From Paenibacillus sp. FSL R5-0766 (GTDB lineage: Bacteria > Bacillota > Bacilli > Paenibacillales > Paenibacillaceae): a stretch of 64,000 nucleotides of DNA. The notes below the pieces were generated by a model. It made no database searches. It saw only the letters and a program-made list of their open reading frames with translations, and was not told where the DNA came from. Every line of letters begins with the position of its first letter. Position 1 is the first letter of the stretch. A program made the position numbers and the translations under genes. Shown here piece after piece: positions 27,702-35,409 of the stretch. The stretch spans positions 1,302,001 through 1,366,000 of the forward strand of contig NZ_CP150227.1 in NCBI RefSeq assembly GCF_037971845.1, read 5' to 3'.

Positions 27702-28496
27702 TTATCCACGGAGCAGAGATTCCGCACCATCCACATAGATTCGTGTACCTGTAACATGAGAGGCTTCATCGGAAGCGAGGAACAGAACGAGGTTTGCGAC
27801 TTGCTTCGACGTTCCAGGTTCGCCCTTGAGCGGATGTTCGTGACCCTCAGGGAATTCAACAGGAATCTGTACTTCTTTCAGATCATCGGACGGGTAGGTG
27901 TTATCATCAATGTTGGTATCGATGGCTCCTGGGCAGACGGCGTTAACACGGATCTTATAACGAGCCAGCTCCAGTGCGGCCATCTTCGTAAACGCAGTTT
28001 GTCCCGCTTTGCTGGAAGCGTATGCAGAGAAACCGATCCCTGAGAAGACTCGATTACCGTTGATGGAACTGGTAATAATGATGCTGCCGCCATGTTCTTT
28101 CAGATGGGGGATGGCATATTTGACGGTTGCGAAGGTTCCGCGCATATTGATCTCCATCGTCTGGTCCCAGTCCTCGATGTCCATCGTTTCGATCGGGGCC
28201 ATCGTTCCGTTGATGCCAGCATTCGCAAATATGATATCCAGTTTACCCGCTTCAGCCGCAGCCTGATTGATCGCCTTCTGCACATTATCCGGTTTGGAGA
28301 TATCACATTCGATCACATACGCTTCTCCGCCAGCTTTTTCAATCGTCTGCTTGGTTTCCTCCGCATTTTCGGGTGTGCGATCCAGCATGTATACTTTGGC
28401 TCCATGCTCGGCGAAACGAATAGCGGTAGCTTGACCAATACCCGATCCACCTCCGGTTACAATCGCCACTTTGCCTTCCAAACGTTGTTCTGTCAT
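27702..28496 (-). CDS. SDR family NAD(P)-dependent oxidoreductase
   Basis: 264 residues from the ATG at 28496, 7 bases after GGAGGG. Classical short-chain dehydrogenase features: TGGGSGIGQATA (about 14-25, cofactor loop), FANAGING (NAG motif, about 85), the catalytic Ser in IIITSSINGNR (about 140), YASSKAGQ (catalytic Tyr and Lys, about 158-162) and NAVCPGAIDTN. The substrate cannot be predicted. It is a single gene transcribed towards the YwaF-type gene. Confidence 0.93.
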   Translation of the reverse strand: MTEQRLEGKVAIVTGGGSGIGQATAIRFAEHGAKVYMLDRTPENAEETKQTIEKAGGEAYVIECDISKPDNVQKAINQAAAEAGKLDIIFANAGINGTMAPIETMDIEDWDQTMEINMRGTFATVKYAIPHLKEHGGSIIITSSINGNRVFSGIGFSAYASSKAGQTAFTKMAALELARYKIRVNAVCPGAIDTNIDDNTYPSDDLKEVQIPVEFPEGHEHPLKGEPGTSKQVANLVLFLASDEASHVTGTRIYVDGAESLLRG

Positions 28497-28587
28497 CTCT
28501 GATCCCTCCAAGAGTTAGATTATCGTTGTACGCTCTACTTCTAACATACCCGGCTCAAGACGCGTGAATCATATGTGTCTATATCAA

Positions 28588-28618
28588 AAAGAACAGGACC
28601 GCAATGCGGCCCTGTTCT
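28588..28618 (-). terminator. Terminator for the YqkE-like gene
   Basis: AGAACAGG-CCGC pairs with GCGG-CCTGTTCT around a 3-base loop. On the minus strand it is followed by TTTTTGATAT. Confidence 0.85.
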
Positions 28619-28701
28619 GTGAGCAGATCATCTTCATGATCGTCTGCTGTAATATTATTTTGGCATGTGTGATAGGAGACACCCTTAGGTCATGCCTTGC
28701 T

Positions 28702-28965
28702 TTACTTATGTTTCTTCCAGTCCATAGCGCTGTTATTGAGCAAATATTCGAAGTCGTTATCCCGGCGCTTCTGCTCCGCTTGGCGAGCTTCTTCTGCTTG
28801 CTGACGTTCTTGCTCTTTAAGAGCCGCTTCGGCAGCCTTGGCTTCATCCGCCTGAGCTTTCAGCTTCTCCAGCACATCACTGCTAAGCAGATCCTTCAGT
28901 GTTGTGGGTTTATCCTGTGCTACTGCTGCTTTGGGAGCAGTAGTGCGTTTTTTGGATTTTGCCAT
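28702..28965 (-). CDS. YqkE family (DUF3886) small coiled-coil protein
   Basis: 87 residues, highly charged. A Lys/Ala-rich N-terminus is followed by TLKDLLSSDVLEKLKAQADE, then a predicted coiled coil of Glu, Ala, Gln and Arg (about 38-70) and DFEYLLNNSAMDWKKHK at the end, all features of the YqkE family of Firmicutes. Function is unknown. AAAGGAG is 8 bases before the ATG. It has its own terminator. Confidence 0.85.
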   Translation of the reverse strand: MAKSKKRTTAPKAAVAQDKPTTLKDLLSSDVLEKLKAQADEAKAAEAALKEQERQQAEEARQAEQKRRDNDFEYLLNNSAMDWKKHK

Positions 28966-29165
28966 AGGAAAATCTCCTTTCCAAACATGAATCAGGTTCC
29001 ATTTATCGTACAGTAGTCATAGTATATCAGGTTCCCGTAATGCATTCCATGAATCTGCGGAACAAAAGCAGGAAAACGAGAGTTGCGTGACGAATGAAAA
29101 CGGGTATAAAATCATATACTATTACCGATACTGCGACTATTCCCTGGAGAAAGGAGTCGTTGTTC

Positions 29166-29276
29166 GTGGAAGTAAACCGTGGTTTACTGAAAGGGCTTGC
29201 ATGGGGCGTTGCCTTTAGCTGCCCGTTATGGATTGCGATTATCGGCTGGTTGCGTTTGATGGGATGGATGTATTGA
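29166..29276 (+). CDS. small single-span membrane protein of 36 residues
   Basis: The GTG at 29166 is 9 bases after AGAAAGGAG and encodes a short basic N-terminus (MEVNRGLLKGLAWG) followed by one hydrophobic segment (VAFSCPLWIAIIGWLRLMGW). A longer frame from 29094 has no ribosome site. A fair promoter precedes it (TTGCGT, 16 bases, TATAAA around 29085-29110) and a terminator follows. No family is recognised; such peptides often act as membrane-protein partners or stress peptides, which is inference only. Confidence 0.5.
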   Translation: MEVNRGLLKGLAWGVAFSCPLWIAIIGWLRLMGWMY

Positions 29277-29345
29277 GGATGATGCCGGAAGAGGTCATTT
29301 TTTATAAAGTCATATATGTAACCGTTATCATTAAAATCAATAAAT

Positions 29346-29388
29346 AAAGCTCTGCCTTGCGACATTCGCACAGGACAGAGCTTTTGTT
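29346..29388. terminator. Terminator between the small membrane protein and the cyclophilin gene
   Basis: AAAGCTCTG..TGCG pairs with CGCA..CAGAGCTTT, followed by TTGTTTGTTT on the plus strand and preceded by an A-rich tract that would give T on the minus strand. Confidence 0.82.
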
Positions 29389-29448
29389 TGTTTAGAGCTC
29401 ATTACAAGTCATACCCAAGGATTATCATCCGTTTGGCATGGATGTTAA

Positions 29449-30099
29449 TTAAGGCATTTTTACCGGTTCTGGATACTCCAGACCGTGGGTGTCTACCGTA
29501 ACTTTTTTCATAACTTGATCGGTAACCGGTTTGTCACCTTTACCTATTTCCTGAGCAGCAATGTTATCCACAACTTCCATACCTTCGGTTACTTTTCCAA
29601 AAGTAGCATATGAATTATCCAAATAATCAGCATCTGCTAACATGATGAAGAATTGGGAGCCTGCTGAATCAAGATTATCTGATTTACGTGCCATCGAAAT
29701 GATTCCCCGAGTATGATTTAGGTGATTCTTGTGGCCATTGGATGTAAATTCCCCTTTGATCGTATAACCTGGGCCGCCTGAACCGTTGCCATCGGGATCA
29801 CCACCCTGAATCATGAAGCCCGGAATGACCCGGTGAAAGATCAGGCCGTCATAGAACCCTTTATTCGCAAGGGAGATGAAATTATACACCGTGTTGGGCG
29901 CAATCTCGGGATAGAGCTCAATAACGATCTTTTGACCATCCTGCATCTCAATGGTAGCCACCGGGTTTGGACCTTCAGGTGCGGCCGGGACCGGTGCTTG
30001 CTCGGCACTGGTTCCAGGGCGTCCGCAACCACTAATGACGATAAGCAGCATCGCAAGAACGAGCGATACTGCGGTTGTTTTTTTCCACCGTAAAGACAT
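29449..30099 (-). CDS. peptidyl-prolyl cis-trans isomerase (cyclophilin), lipoprotein
   Basis: 216 residues with AAGGAGGAAC before the ATG. The N-terminus is a lipoprotein signal (LVLAMLLIVISGCG; lipid-anchor Cys at about 25), so the enzyme acts on the outer face of the membrane. A Pro-rich linker leads into a cyclophilin domain (about 48-208) with FHRVIPGFMIQGGD (active-site Arg), the MARKSD segment and AGSQFFIMLAD. Cytoplasmic PpiB lacks the lipobox, so this is the surface-anchored form and should help fold secreted proteins. It is divergent from the MFS gene. Confidence 0.93.
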   Translation of the reverse strand: MSLRWKKTTAVSLVLAMLLIVISGCGRPGTSAEQAPVPAAPEGPNPVATIEMQDGQKIVIELYPEIAPNTVYNFISLANKGFYDGLIFHRVIPGFMIQGGDPDGNGSGGPGYTIKGEFTSNGHKNHLNHTRGIISMARKSDNLDSAGSQFFIMLADADYLDNSYATFGKVTEGMEVVDNIAAQEIGKGDKPVTDQVMKKVTVDTHGLEYPEPVKMP

Positions 30100-30355
30100 G
30101 AAAACGTTCCTCCTTGCATCTCTGCATTATATATTTTCTCCAAATCCTATTTGGATATTTACCCAACTATCATACCGTTTTTGTGGACAGGATGGCAATG
30201 TAATACATGTGTTTGTGGTGAACAAGGGATGGCCTTCGTGGAATGATGGGTGTAAAATAAGGAAAATGCTTCCGCATCGGGGACGTACGGGTCTGTTCCG
30301 TCCGCTCCAATACACGGCAGTCCCGGCGTCGGTAACGGAAAGGGCGTGCGGGTAT

Positions 30356-31570
30356 ATGAACTTCTCGTGGAAGCGCAATCTGGTCATATTGTGGATTGGT
30401 GTATTTTTTTGCAGCACCGCGTATTCGATCTCGATCCCATTTCTGCCCCTGTTTCTAAGTGCTGACTTGGGGGTTCGTGATCACCTGGAGTTATGGTCAG
30501 GACTGGCATTTGGCATTACGTTTCTCGCGAGTGCACTCGTGTCTCCGTTCTGGGGATCACTGGCTGACAAATACGGACGCAAGCCCATGCTGATCCGGTC
30601 GGGATACAGCCTTGCCGTCTTGTATTTAATCAATTATTTCGTGCAGGACCCATATTCGCTGATTGTTGTTCGATTGTTTCAGGGTCTGCTTGCAGGGTTT
30701 GTTCCAGCAGCGATTGCCCTGGTAGGCACGAATACACCTGAGGAGAAGACCGGTTATGCACTGGGTATTATGTCTACTGCAGGAGCCACTGGTGGTATTA
30801 TTGGACCGTTAATTGGTGGCGTGGTGAGTCATTATTATGGGAACCGGAATGCATTTTTGTTTTCGGCTATTGTTGTGTTAGTCTCAGCAATCATCGCAAC
30901 CTTCTGGGTAAAAGAAGAGAACTTCAACCGGAACAAAGCTCGTTCCCACGTCATGGATGACATTCGTGAAGCGAGAGCGAATCGTTTGTTTATGACAGTG
31001 CTTGGCATGATGGGTATATGTACATTCTCCGTCATGATTCTGGAGCCACTATTGACGGTCTATGTGATGGAGATGGGCGTTCAGCCGGATCGAGCCTCAC
31101 TCAGCTCGGGTATTATTTTCTCAGCGGTGGGGGTAGCAACAGTTATTATGGCGCCGCGGTGGGGCAAGATTGGTTCAAGGATTGGATACGGTAAAGTGTT
31201 GATCATTGGACTGGTAGGTGGGGCTGTAGGGAATCTTCTTCAGTTCTTTACAACAGGTTATATAGCATTCGGCATTTTACGCTTTGTGTATGGTTTATTC
31301 TTTGCGGCTGTATTTCCGGCAATTAACGCCATGATTGTGCAGGCTACCGCATCAAGTTTCCGGGGAAGGGCTTTTAGTCTGAATCAATCCGCGGCCCAGA
31401 TCGGGACGATGGCGGGACCAATCATTGGTGGTGTACTTGGGGGCTGGCTGCCGATACGCTGGATATTTATTATTAATGGAGTGGCATTGATCATCACTGC
31501 GATTGTAGCGAAGTGGTCAGGATTGGATCACAAACTGCCCGTGGCAAGTAAGGTCTCCCCTAAACGATGA
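30356..31570 (+). CDS. MFS family multidrug-type efflux transporter
   Basis: 404 residues from the ATG at 30356; the open frame runs back to 29951 but overlaps the cyclophilin gene antisense and has no start support. Twelve membrane helices are expected. Motif A is seen between helices 2 and 3 (WGSLADKYGRKPMLIRSG, about 65-82), and a drug-proton-antiporter-like motif C in helix 5 (AGATGGIIGPLIGGVVSH, about 142-159). The class is that of small Gram-positive drug exporters; the substrate is unknown. It begins with MNFSWKRNLVILWIGVFFCS and ends at a strong terminator. Confidence 0.9.
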   Translation: MNFSWKRNLVILWIGVFFCSTAYSISIPFLPLFLSADLGVRDHLELWSGLAFGITFLASALVSPFWGSLADKYGRKPMLIRSGYSLAVLYLINYFVQDPYSLIVVRLFQGLLAGFVPAAIALVGTNTPEEKTGYALGIMSTAGATGGIIGPLIGGVVSHYYGNRNAFLFSAIVVLVSAIIATFWVKEENFNRNKARSHVMDDIREARANRLFMTVLGMMGICTFSVMILEPLLTVYVMEMGVQPDRASLSSGIIFSAVGVATVIMAPRWGKIGSRIGYGKVLIIGLVGGAVGNLLQFFTTGYIAFGILRFVYGLFFAAVFPAINAMIVQATASSFRGRAFSLNQSAAQIGTMAGPIIGGVLGGWLPIRWIFIINGVALIITAIVAKWSGLDHKLPVASKVSPKR

Positions 31571-31606
31571 GCTGAATCACTAAGAGTAAGTGAACTTACA
31601 GGTAAC

Positions 31607-31648
31607 AAAAAAGATGACGCTGTGAAATTACAGACGTCATCTTTTTTA
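31607..31648. terminator. Bidirectional terminator after the MFS gene
   Basis: AAAAAAGATGACG pairs with CGTCATCTTTTTT, with TGT/ACA inside. It has an A-run on the left and T-run on the right, and serves the MFS gene and the convergent small genes. Confidence 0.92.
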
Positions 31649-31671
31649 AGTCTACTACGGATCTATATAAG

Positions 31672-31863
31672 TTAGTCATCCGAAGAGGGCTTACGAGAAG
31701 CCTTCTCCTTGGGAATGGCATGCTCGACCGCATCACGTTGGTCCTTATCCTCAAGTGCTTCGGGGAAGGAGTCTTCAGTGAATAGTCCGAAGTCCGGGTC
31801 AATATCCCGTTCGGTCACGAGATTATCCGGTTCATGCACCTGCTTTTGGCGATCTTCCTTCAT
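31672..31863 (-). CDS. small hydrophilic protein of 63 residues, unknown
   Basis: A charged, probably unstructured protein (DPDFGLFTEDSFPEALEDKD in the middle, KEKASRKPSSDD at the end). GAGGAGG precedes the ATG by about 10 bases. It lies 39 bases after the 123-residue acidic gene on the same strand and probably shares its transcript. No family is recognised; small acidic disordered proteins of this kind are common in sporulating Bacillales. Confidence 0.6.
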   Translation of the reverse strand: MKEDRQKQVHEPDNLVTERDIDPDFGLFTEDSFPEALEDKDQRDAVEHAIPKEKASRKPSSDD

Positions 31864-31902
31864 CGTGTATGCACCTCCTCATTCAGGATGTCATAACAGC
31901 TG

Positions 31903-32274
31903 TTAATGTCGCGGTGGAATGTCGTTCTCTGGTTTGGCATCCGCACCAGCACCATTAAGCAAGTCGGTACCATGCAGCGCATCCGGATCGGGTGCAGCAG
32001 GATCAACCGGACTGTTCGGTTGCAGAAGATCTGCATCCGGTACAGATTCCAGCGGTGTCTCAGCCAAACGTGAATCCAATTCCGGCTCATCCACAGCGGT
32101 TGCGGCTACGGGTGCCAGATCCGAATCTTCCGTTACAATCCGTCTGCCGGAAACTTCATCAAAGGTATCCATATCGCCTTCCGGGACTTCCGTCTCTGGT
32201 GGAATATCGCGGGACCTCTGATAACGGTCATAATAGCGGTCGCTCTCTTCGTTACTAATCGGTTTGTCAGACAT
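31903..32274 (-). CDS. acidic, probably disordered protein of 123 residues, unknown
   Basis: The start is the ATG at 32274, 8 bases after AAAGGAAG; the GTG three codons earlier lies inside the ribosome site. Composition is dominated by Asp, Glu, Pro, Ala and Ser, with a Tyr/Arg-rich N-terminus (SDRYYDRYQRSRDIPPE) and no hydrophobic core, so it is likely unfolded alone. It stands in a run of three small minus-strand genes. No family or function is recognised. Confidence 0.6.
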   Translation of the reverse strand: MSDKPISNEESDRYYDRYQRSRDIPPETEVPEGDMDTFDEVSGRRIVTEDSDLAPVAATAVDEPELDSRLAETPLESVPDADLLQPNSPVDPAAPDPDALHGTDLLNGAGADAKPENDIPPRH

Positions 32275-32395
32275 GAGTAACACTTCCTTTCATTGTCGGT
32301 TGTCCAACGCTTCTTACCCCGTAGTTACCCAAAGCGCTAGTGTTGTAATCTTGCACAGGTTATTATCTCCGGGTGTTCACTACGATATGAATGCC

Positions 32396-32557
32396 TTAGA
32401 ATTTGGGGAATACATACTTCACCAAGAAGTATAAGAATCCGAAAAAGATAATGATATATGCGGCATATTTAATAAATGTGGAAGCGACCATACTTGAATC
32501 CGATTTATGCTGAACATCCTTATGTTCGACCTCAACCGTGCGATGTGGCTCATTCAT
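32396..32557 (-). CDS. small C-terminally anchored membrane protein of 53 residues
   Basis: ATG at 32557 with AAGGAG at 9-base spacing. A polar N-terminus of about 25 residues (MNEPHRTVEVEHKDVQHKSD) is followed by one membrane segment (STFIKYAAYIIIFFGFLYFL) and a short basic end (VKYVFPKF). The topology resembles small Bacillales membrane proteins of unknown function. It is the first of three small minus-strand genes. The clear ribosome site and hydrophobic segment support a real gene. Confidence 0.6.
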   Translation of the reverse strand: MNEPHRTVEVEHKDVQHKSDSSMVASTFIKYAAYIIIFFGFLYFLVKYVFPKF

Positions 32558-32702
32558 TGTAATCATCTCCTTAGCGTGTTTGTTTGCTTTGAGAAACCAT
32601 TACACCCGGAGCAAAGGATTGAATCGCAGCCACCGTTTTTACAGCTTTTCCTGTTTTGCCTATGTTATGATGAAGCTTGAATATGTAAGGGAGGAATTTC
32701 AT

Positions 32703-32984
32703 GTGGACTGGTTCACACTGGGCAATATGATCACACGCATCCGTATCGGGCAAAAGGCGTCCACACCCGGGTTCTCCCGTACCGTCATCCGTCGTCCGGA
32801 TGGTTTGTTTTGGGTAGGCGGTATATGGTCCGGGCAAGTTGTACAATTACGGGATTTCCTTTTTTCCGACATTTGGACCATCTATGATGATGAGGAGACA
32901 GAGCAGTGGCTTGAATTTCGCAGTCAAGTTGAACAGAAAGAACAGGAAATGATCGTGAACCAGTTCGAAGACTTGCGTGATTAA
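32703..32984 (+). CDS. hypothetical protein of 93 residues
   Basis: The GTG at 32703 lies 8 bases after AGGGAGG, and the open frame upstream of it has no support. The protein is Trp-rich and acidic at the C-terminus (WFTLGNMITRIRIGQKA, DGLFWVGGIWSGQVVQLRDF, DEETEQWLEFRSQVEQKEQE). No signal peptide, membrane segment or known motif is seen. It precedes the histidine kinase by 153 bases on the same strand, but an inverted repeat lies between them, so an operon is uncertain. Confidence 0.6.
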   Translation: MDWFTLGNMITRIRIGQKASTPGFSRTVIRRPDGLFWVGGIWSGQVVQLRDFLFSDIWTIYDDEETEQWLEFRSQVEQKEQEMIVNQFEDLRD

Positions 32985-33137
32985 TCGGATAACTTTAACA
33001 ATAAAATGGAAATAAGACTATAAATCGACTTAAATGTGAAATTTCATTTTATCTCAAGAAGGTGACGTGACAAACGGTGGCGAATGATAAATGAGAGAAT
33101 CTAAGATAGGGAAAATTAGAACTTTGAGGTGCTGTGA

Positions 33138-35036
33138 ATGAAAAATGTGCCCAAAGCTATCGTCATCTTATGGATGAGTGTATTGATTATTCTAGGCATG
33201 CCACATGGGATAGTCTTTGCAACTACAGGAGTGGTTCAGCAACCTGTATCCATTACAGGATGGGAAGTAAAATGGGGGAACGTTGACGATCAAGGATTCA
33301 TCAGTGAGGTTAAGGGAGCAGACGAAATATGGGAAAAGCAGGGCAGCGATAAGTTAGAGTATAGCAATACGGATCGATCGAATTCTTTATGGACTCGCCT
33401 GACCATTCCTGAGTTGAGTGAGGAAAGTTCAGCCATTCGATTTGAGAACATTAAAGGCAATCATATTGTTGTTTATCTGGAAGACCGCAAGGTCTACGAG
33501 AACTATCATTACAATTATGATAATAATGCTGTGTTGCTGCCTTTATCCAGCGAAAATTCAGGTGACACGCTCTATGTATGGTCGCAAAATGAAAAAGGCC
33601 GTCTGGGGATACAAGGTACTGTTCAGGTTGGACCTTATGCCGCGTTACAGGAGAAATATATTCATAATGGACTTATTGATGTAATTTTGGGCGCGACCTT
33701 TGTTTTCACAGCGATTACGATGCTGAGTTGTACGTTCTTCCTTGGCAAATTCCATAAGGGATTATGGATTTCGCTATGCATCGTGATGGGTTCCATCGGC
33801 ACGATGATCATCACGTACTCGCAATTTTTGTATACGTTCTATCAGGTATATGGTGACCTGTATTCCGTAGTATTTGATCTGGCGATGCTGCTGGGTATGC
33901 CAGCGCTATGTTATTTTTTTGAACAGATTATCGGGCCAGGACTGCATGGAATCTTCACCAAACTGCGAAAAATACTATTCATATATTCAGTTATCGCGGT
34001 GTTATCTCTATTTATCTATGTTACTTCAGGTGGGCAATGGGAGTTCCTCTACAATCTGCTCGTACAGCGTGTGGTTGGCATTGTGTTGGTCATTCTGCTG
34101 ACAATCCTGTTGGTTGGTACCATCGCCAAAGCGCTGCAACGAAATCGGGAAGCTATGCTGCTTGCGACAGGATTTGGTACATTTGCCTTGATCAGTGTGG
34201 CTGAACTGTTGTGGTATTATCAGCGGAGTGGGACGTATCATCTGTTATGGTGGAAATGGTCCATGGTTGCATTTGTGATCTCGTTGATTGCCATTCTCGG
34301 AAGTCGTTTTGCCGAAAAACATACTAAAGTTCTAGAGTATTCCAAGGAACTGGAGTTGTTCAACAATGAGTTGCAGCGATCCGAAAAGATGGAGATTATT
34401 AGCGAACTGGCTGCTTCCGTTGCCCATGAAGTACGTAATCCGCTTCAGGTGACAAGAGGCTTCCTGCAACTTATGACGGAACAGGAAGACAACAAAAATA
34501 AGGGGTATGTGCGAATTGCACTGGAAGAACTTGATCGGGCTTCGGGCATCATAACGGATTTTCTTACCTTTGCCAAACCTGAGTTTGACCATATTATCTC
34601 GCTCAATATCTCGGATGAGTTCAATCATATTGAAGGCATTCTTGTACCGATGGCTAATCTGGAAGGTGGTAAAATCACCACTGACATTCCGCCAGATCTA
34701 TATATTCGAGGCAATTCCTCGAAGTTTAAGCAGGCTTTTATCAATATTATTAAGAACAGTATTGAAGCTCTGCAGGGACAAGGTCAGATTGATATCTGGG
34801 CGTACAAGCAGGATGGAATGATTAAGGTACATGTCAGGGACAACGGAGAAGGAATGGACGAGGAAGCACTCTCCCGGTTGGGCGAGCCTTATTTCTCCAA
34901 TAAAATCAAAGGCACAGGCCTCGGCATGATGGTGACATTCCGAATTGTTGAAGCGATGCAAGGACAGATCAGCTTTACAAGCACCAAAGGGGTAGGAACA
35001 GAAGCGGTTGTATCTTTTGCCGAGTTCGTCGATTGA
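33138..35036 (+). CDS. membrane sensor histidine kinase (signal peptide, extracellular domain, multi-span 7TMR-like region, HisKA-HATPase)
   Basis: 632 residues with GAGGTG before the ATG. A signal peptide (AIVILWMSVLIILGMPHG) is followed by an extracellular domain of about 145 residues, then about seven membrane helices (about 180-390) as in 7TMR-DISM receptors, a short coiled coil, and HisKA with AASVAHEVRNPLQVTRGFL (phospho-His about 429). The HATPase has N box IINIIKNSIEAL, G1 DNGEGMD and G2 GTGLGMM. The kinase part resembles Bacillus sporulation kinases rather than ComP, which has a different dimerisation domain. No response regulator is adjacent. It converges on the ComQ/X-like pair, ending 76 bases from the peptide gene; a receptor role for that peptide is inference only. 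Confidence 0.92.
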   Translation: MKNVPKAIVILWMSVLIILGMPHGIVFATTGVVQQPVSITGWEVKWGNVDDQGFISEVKGADEIWEKQGSDKLEYSNTDRSNSLWTRLTIPELSEESSAIRFENIKGNHIVVYLEDRKVYENYHYNYDNNAVLLPLSSENSGDTLYVWSQNEKGRLGIQGTVQVGPYAALQEKYIHNGLIDVILGATFVFTAITMLSCTFFLGKFHKGLWISLCIVMGSIGTMIITYSQFLYTFYQVYGDLYSVVFDLAMLLGMPALCYFFEQIIGPGLHGIFTKLRKILFIYSVIAVLSLFIYVTSGGQWEFLYNLLVQRVVGIVLVILLTILLVGTIAKALQRNREAMLLATGFGTFALISVAELLWYYQRSGTYHLLWWKWSMVAFVISLIAILGSRFAEKHTKVLEYSKELELFNNELQRSEKMEIISELAASVAHEVRNPLQVTRGFLQLMTEQEDNKNKGYVRIALEELDRASGIITDFLTFAKPEFDHIISLNISDEFNHIEGILVPMANLEGGKITTDIPPDLYIRGNSSKFKQAFINIIKNSIEALQGQGQIDIWAYKQDGMIKVHVRDNGEGMDEEALSRLGEPYFSNKIKGTGLGMMVTFRIVEAMQGQISFTSTKGVGTEAVVSFAEFVD

Positions 35037-35043
35037 CGAACTC
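35022..35043. terminator. Hairpin over the stop codon of the histidine kinase gene
   Basis: GAGTTCGTC pairs perfectly with GACGAACTC around a 4-base loop that contains part of the TGA. A T6 run follows about 20 bases later (35064-35070), so termination is imperfect on the plus strand. The hairpin lies 70 bases beyond the end of the convergent peptide gene. Confidence 0.5.
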
Positions 35044-35112
35044 ACAGAAGGATACAGCGGCTTTTTTGTTCCTACCCCTAATTTCTTACACTACAAGATT
35101 AGCTCACCCGAA

Positions 35113-35355
35113 TTAACTTCTCCAAGGTCCGCAATTCACATCATAATTTACCTTGGAAGGATTGGGAGGTATGACAAGTACATAGTCATTCTGCTGCTCC
35201 TCAACAGTACGCACCTGAATGTGCTCCGGAATTACGATGCCGAACGCTTCACGAAGCGCCTGCTTCGGATTGGAGTGCAATTGTTGTCTGAAGTGCTCGT
35301 CAGTCCAAGCCTTTTCAATAATATCCTCATGCAACGTTTTCTCTGATACCATCAT
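35113..35355 (-). CDS. NHLP-leader RiPP precursor with ComX-like C-terminal tail
   Basis: 80 residues from the ATG at 35355 (AAGGG about 10 bases upstream); the ATG at 35373 has no ribosome site. The body is a nitrile-hydratase-alpha-like leader (NHLP): LHEDIIEKAWTDEHFRQQL, SNPKQALREAFGIVIPEHIQ, VRTVEEQQNDYVLVIPPNP. Such leaders precede ribosomal peptides that are modified at the C-terminal core. The core here is short, ending VNYDVNCGPWRS, with a Cys at -6 and a Trp third from the end. The Trp at -3 is where prenylated Trp lies in Bacillus ComX pheromones (QWGD, FWEQ, DWKY). It follows the ComQ-like gene by 54 bases on the same strand. No peptidase-type ABC exporter or other maturase is adjacent. 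Confidence 0.85.
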   Translation of the reverse strand: MMVSEKTLHEDIIEKAWTDEHFRQQLHSNPKQALREAFGIVIPEHIQVRTVEEQQNDYVLVIPPNPSKVNYDVNCGPWRS

Positions 35356-35409
35356 CGTCAACATTCCCTTCATATTTAAAATTAAACTGAATCAGCTTAG
35401 TCTTTATGC

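Noticed and set aside
29951..30355. N-terminal extension of the MFS transporter frame
   Set aside because: It overlaps the cyclophilin gene antisense and has no start signal. The first membrane helix follows directly after the ATG at 30356.
33138..35036. Calling the histidine kinase a ComP orthologue
   Set aside because: Its His motif and HisKA-type dimerisation region are not those of ComP, it is convergent rather than co-directional, and no ComA-like regulator is present.
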